A stretch of 8,037 nucleotides of DNA from an uncultured Victivallaceae bacterium (lineage in GTDB: Bacteria; Verrucomicrobiota; Lentisphaeria; Victivallales; Victivallaceae), in NCBI GenBank assembly GCA_934663655.1, contig CAKUKT010000106.1, positions 1-8,037 on the forward strand, read 5' to 3'. Shown here piece by piece: positions 5,765-8,037 of this stretch. Position 1 is the first letter of the stretch, and each line of letters starts with the position of its first letter. The notes beneath the pieces are model-generated. The model saw only the letters and a program-made list of their open reading frames with translations. It was not told where the DNA came from and made no database searches. A program made the position numbers and the translations under genes.

Positions 5765-6304
5765 TCATGAGTCGGCGCGCGATGGTTCGGGTCTGCGGTG
5801 GGAAAATTCACATCCGCAGAAGTTCTGACGATAGAAGCCCAGTTCCCGGGCGATTTCGCAACTGCGCCGGTAGCCGTCGCGTTTCTTGAAGTCGATCGCT
5901 TCAAACTCCGGCCAGCTGGCGCCGACCGCGAACAACACTGCCGATGATTTGCGGGGACTCACCGTCAGCGTGGTGCAGAAGGGCTTCCCCGCGGCGAAAG
6001 CGGCGGCCCGACCGAGGCTGAAGGCAAAACAACGGGCGCAACGTCTGCCGCCCTCCGGTTCGTTTTCCAGCCCCGCGGTCGCCTTCAGCCAGGCATCGTG
6101 ATCGTAGGGATCGACTTCAAGGGGGAGCTGAAAATGTTCGGCAAGCCTCACCACCGATTCCAGCCGACGGTCAAATTCCGCCCGGGACTCCAGATTGCTG
6201 TTGGAGTAGTACAGGCAGGGCGGACGTCCTGCGGCGATCAGCCGTTCGACGCAGGAACCGCCGCAGGGAGCGCAGCAGATATGGAGCAGCAGCTCGGCGT
6301 TCAT
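5765..6304 (-). CDS. queH: Epoxyqueuosine reductase QueH
   Basis: A 179-residue QueH (former DUF208), which reduces epoxyqueuosine to queuosine in tRNA, the last step of queuosine synthesis; it is unrelated to cobalamin-dependent QueG. The family signature is intact: LLHICCAPCGGSC (residues 6-18; C10, C11, C14), YDHDAW (67-72), GGRRCARCFAFSLGRAA (85-101; C89, C92), CTTLTVSPRKS (110-120) and FKKRDGYRRS...YRQNFCGCEFS (139-168; C163, C165). These cysteines and nearby acidic residues hold the iron-sulfur and iron centres in the family. ATG at 6304 overlaps the stop of the amidohydrolase gene by 4 nt, with GGAG about 8 nt upstream. It is the last gene of a minus-strand operon. No other queuosine genes are in the window. 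Confidence 0.94.
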   Translation of the reverse strand: MNAELLLHICCAPCGGSCVERLIAAGRPPCLYYSNSNLESRAEFDRRLESVVRLAEHFQLPLEVDPYDHDAWLKATAGLENEPEGGRRCARCFAFSLGRAAAFAAGKPFCTTLTVSPRKSSAVLFAVGASWPEFEAIDFKKRDGYRRSCEIARELGFYRQNFCGCEFSHRRPEPSRADS

Positions 6305-7092
6305 ATTTCCACTCCGAGCAGTTTTTCCGCGTTGAGATGACAGATGCGTTCCATCGCATCCTCCGGCAGTTTGAGTGAACGCAGCTGCTCAATCGCCTCG
6401 GCCGGGCGTGCCGCAGGGTAGTCGCTGGCGAAAAGTACCCGTTCAACACCGTGAGAGATGATCAACCGGCGCGCCGTCTCAGCTGGAAGCCGGTGCAGCG
6501 AACTTGAACTGTCCAGCCAGAGATCACGTCCGATCAGGTACTTTTCCGCTTCATCCCAGCGCATGTAGCCGCCGAGGTGGGCGGCGACGATCCGGGCCCC
6601 GGGAAAGGCGTCGAGCACCGTCGCCAGCCGTTTCGGCGAAGAGAGGTCGCTGTGTTCGTCTCCGACATGAAAGAGCATCACCAGATCGTTTCCGACCGCC
6701 TCATAAATCCGCATCATCCGCGGATCATCGATGGCGAAGTTCTGGAAATCGGGGTGGAACTTCAACCCGCGCAGTCCGAGTTCGCTGATCCTGCGCAGTT
6801 CGGAGTGGAAATCCCCGAAATCGGGATGGAGGGTCCCGAACCCGATCAGCCGGGTCGGATCGGCATCCACCAGCTTGGAGATGAAGTTGTTGATATTGAT
6901 CACCTGCTCAGGTTTGGTGGCGCAGGAGAAGATCACCGTGGCGGAAATTCCGGCTTCAACGGCTCCCCCGCGCAGATCGTCGAGTTCCCCGGTGCCATGC
7001 CAGCGGCAGCCGTAATACTCCTCAAGATTGGCGACCGCTTTGGCGGCGATGTCGGCCGGGAAAACATGCGCATGGAAATCGATCAGTTTCAT
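6301..7092 (-). CDS. Amidohydrolase-2 family metal-dependent hydrolase
   Basis: A 263-residue TIM-barrel protein of the amidohydrolase-related family (PF04909 type, which includes decarboxylases such as ACMSD and various lactonases and hydrolases). The metal site is complete: H7 and H9 in IDFHAHVFP (4-12), H142 in MLFHVGDEHSD (139-149), H172 in IVAAHLGGYMRWDE (168-181) and D224 in VLFASDYPAARP (219-230). GLRGLKFHPDFQ (106-117) is the conserved third-strand region. No signal peptide is seen. The substrate is not predictable; a hydrolase or decarboxylase acting on a small ring compound is usual for the family. Four-nt ATGA overlaps join it upstream to the unknown 131-residue gene and downstream to queH. 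It is much shorter than the MtaD-type protein nearby and belongs to another branch of the superfamily. Confidence 0.86.
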   Translation of the reverse strand: MKLIDFHAHVFPADIAAKAVANLEEYYGCRWHGTGELDDLRGGAVEAGISATVIFSCATKPEQVININNFISKLVDADPTRLIGFGTLHPDFGDFHSELRRISELGLRGLKFHPDFQNFAIDDPRMMRIYEAVGNDLVMLFHVGDEHSDLSSPKRLATVLDAFPGARIVAAHLGGYMRWDEAEKYLIGRDLWLDSSSSLHRLPAETARRLIISHGVERVLFASDYPAARPAEAIEQLRSLKLPEDAMERICHLNAEKLLGVEI

Positions 7093-7484
7093 TTTCCGCC
7101 GCCATTACGGATTTTCAGCCGGGAAATCTCCTCGACCGTCTCCATGAAGAGCACCGTCGGCAATGCGCCGAAGTCATCCTTTTCCTCATCAAGTTCATCG
7201 ATGCGAAAATACATATCCTCGGCCCCTTCGAACATTCTCACCCGACGGAAACAATCCTCGCTGGTCTGCGCTCCGGAGATCAGAGAGTAAACCCCGGTTT
7301 CCGGCCAGTTCTGAACCAGGTCGTCCTTGTTGACGATGTCCATGACCGCCTCGCCGCCGCTCTCGAAATAGAGCTGGACGCGCTGCATCACCCCGGAGGA
7401 ATCGATTTCCGCTCCGGTTATTATCACCGCCTCTTCTCTGAGCAGGGAAGCGGCCTTTTTCGCCAATTGTGCAGCAGTTGCCAT
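7089..7484 (-). CDS. Hypothetical acidic protein, 131 residues
   Basis: I do not recognise this family. The protein is soluble by appearance: no signal peptide or membrane segment. It begins with an amphipathic MATAAQLAKKAASLLREEAV helix. A likely beta-rich middle follows (VQLYFESGGEAVMDIVNKDD, then a stretch containing TGVYSLISGAQTSEDCFRRV). The protein then has an acidic patch RIDELDEEKDD and a short basic end IRNGGGK. No catalytic motif or paired cysteines are visible. ATG at 7484 is chosen because GGAG lies 10 nt upstream; an ATG at 7571 in the same frame has no ribosome site and would add a low-complexity, GC-driven extension. Its stop overlaps the amidohydrolase start by 4 nt, so it heads that operon and may work with the enzyme, but a function cannot be assigned. 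Confidence 0.75.
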   Translation of the reverse strand: MATAAQLAKKAASLLREEAVIITGAEIDSSGVMQRVQLYFESGGEAVMDIVNKDDLVQNWPETGVYSLISGAQTSEDCFRRVRMFEGAEDMYFRIDELDEEKDDFGALPTVLFMETVEEISRLKIRNGGGK

Positions 7485-7518
7485 TTTATTTACTCTCCGG
7501 AGTTGCAAAATTGTCGGC

Positions 7519-7568
7519 GCCCGGCCGATCACCGCGCGACTGCTTTGCGTTCCTGCGGCCGACCGGGC
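7519..7568 (-). repeat. Inverted repeat in the gap upstream of the minus operon
   Basis: Arms GCCCGGTCGG (minus, 7568-7559) and TCGGCCGGGC (7528-7519) can pair as a 10-bp stem including two G-U pairs around a 30-nt loop. There is no T-run after it, so a classical terminator is not supported. It sits in the 120-bp gap between the phosphatase stop and the 131-residue gene. In GC-rich DNA such a stem can arise by chance. Confidence 0.3.
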
Positions 7569-7604
7569 CATCGTAAAAAGTGTACTGTTCTCCGAATTGC
7601 CGGA

Positions 7605-8037
7605 TCACTTTTGGGAAGATGCGACCGCCTGCCTGATCTTTTCCCAGTCGAAGGCGGCAACGGTTTCCGGAAGTTTCCGGTAGATGTGGCGGTGAAAGCC
7701 GTAAATCGGCTGGTGAAATTCCGCCAGCGCCCGTTCGATCGTCCAGTTTTCAAACACTACCCGGCAGCCGATCGCGATTGCGCCGGTGCGGTCGGCGCCG
7801 TGCCAGCAGTGAATCACCAGCGGTTTCGGCGCATCCTGGATGATTTTCAGCGCCTCAATCATATCATCCTCACTGATTTCATGAAGTTTGAGCCGGTATT
7901 CGGTGAGCTTCAACCCGGAAATCAGCGGCAGATCGCTGTGGTGGCTGCGGAGATTCAGCACACTCTGAAAACCGAACTTCTCAAGTTCGAGAAACTCGGC
8001 CTGACTGGGCTGACTTGAACGGTAGATCCGCAACCTG
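7605..8037 (-). CDS. Tyrosine/dual-specificity protein phosphatase, N-terminus beyond window
   Basis: A cysteine-based phosphatase of the bacterial DSP/PTP-like group. The P-loop is HCWHGADRTG, matching HCX5R(S/T): catalytic Cys and Arg lie 67 and 61 codons before the stop. Upstream comes the family's opening, RIYRSSQPSQAEF followed by FGFQSVLNLRS, then HEISEDDMIE, whose acidic residues could include the general acid. The reading frame stays open to the window edge. A TTG at 8033 could be read as a start, but related proteins carry more sequence before the YRSSQP segment, so the gene probably begins outside; a signal peptide, common in this group, could not be checked. Substrates may be phosphotyrosine proteins, phosphoinositide-like or nucleotide compounds. 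It is separated by 120 bp from the downstream operon, so co-transcription is uncertain. Confidence 0.85.
   Translation of the reverse strand, partial: RLRIYRSSQPSQAEFLELEKFGFQSVLNLRSHHSDLPLISGLKLTEYRLKLHEISEDDMIEALKIIQDAPKPLVIHCWHGADRTGAIAIGCRVVFENWTIERALAEFHQPIYGFHRHIYRKLPETVAAFDWEKIRQAVASSQK

Noticed and set aside
4321..5904. Long minus-strand open frame (527 codons) opposite the deaminase gene
   Set aside because: Its translation is Arg/Gly/His-rich without family motifs, and it is a GC-driven mirror of the well-supported mtaD frame and the end of the SAHH-like gene.
6577..7290. Plus-strand open frame of 237 codons opposite the amidohydrolase
   Set aside because: It is a shadow frame; the minus strand encodes all metal ligands of the hydrolase.
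7570..7598. Sigma70-like promoter upstream of the 131-residue gene
   Set aside because: A TACGAT hexamer exists on the minus strand, but no acceptable -35 lies 16-18 bp upstream of it.
7467..8018. Plus-strand open frame of 183 codons opposite the phosphatase
   Set aside because: It is antisense to the HCX5R phosphatase gene and lacks any motif of its own.

Overview
The window is GC-rich DNA (roughly 60% GC by eye) from a Gram-negative bacterium. The basis for that is an RfaG/WaaG-type lipopolysaccharide-core glycosyltransferase at the left edge. A cytoplasmic CBM9-like protein, a D-lyxose-isomerase-family cupin, a divergent adenosylhomocysteinase-like protein and QueH together suggest the PVC group (Lentisphaerota, Kiritimatiellota or a relative). 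That placement is inference from gene content, because no phylogenetic marker is present. Ten protein-coding genes are supported. The genes at both edges are cut by the window. No rRNA, tRNA, CRISPR array or mobile element was seen.

Layout. (1) 1-1643, minus strand: a GT2 glycosyltransferase overlaps by 4 nt (GTGA) a WaaG-like GT4 glycosyltransferase that runs off the left edge. This is a cell-envelope glycan pair. (2) 1644-2058: a 415-bp divergent control region. It holds one sigma70-type promoter for each direction, each with its own palindrome, and a leader of about 240 nt on the plus strand. (3) 2059-5748, plus strand: a tight four-gene operon of a CBM9-like protein, a D-lyxose isomerase family protein, an S-adenosylhomocysteine-hydrolase-like protein and an MTA/SAH deaminase family protein. 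The last three are joined by ATGA overlaps. (4) 5765-7484, minus strand: a second operon of an unknown acidic 131-residue protein, an amidohydrolase-2 family protein and QueH, also joined by ATGA overlaps and convergent with operon 3. (5) 7605-8037, minus strand: a partial tyrosine/dual-specificity phosphatase.

How the genes may work together. The deaminase would turn S-adenosylhomocysteine, methylthioadenosine or 5'-deoxyadenosine into the inosyl form. The adjacent SAH-hydrolase homologue keeps the NAD-binding fold but has lost most residues that bind and process SAH in the true enzyme. It may therefore act on the deaminated product or on some other nucleoside or sugar. An aldose-ketose isomerase and a carbohydrate-recognition protein come first in the same operon. 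A small nucleoside/sugar salvage or conversion route is the most interesting unproven idea in the window. The palindrome at the start of the plus transcript suggests that a dedicated repressor controls it.
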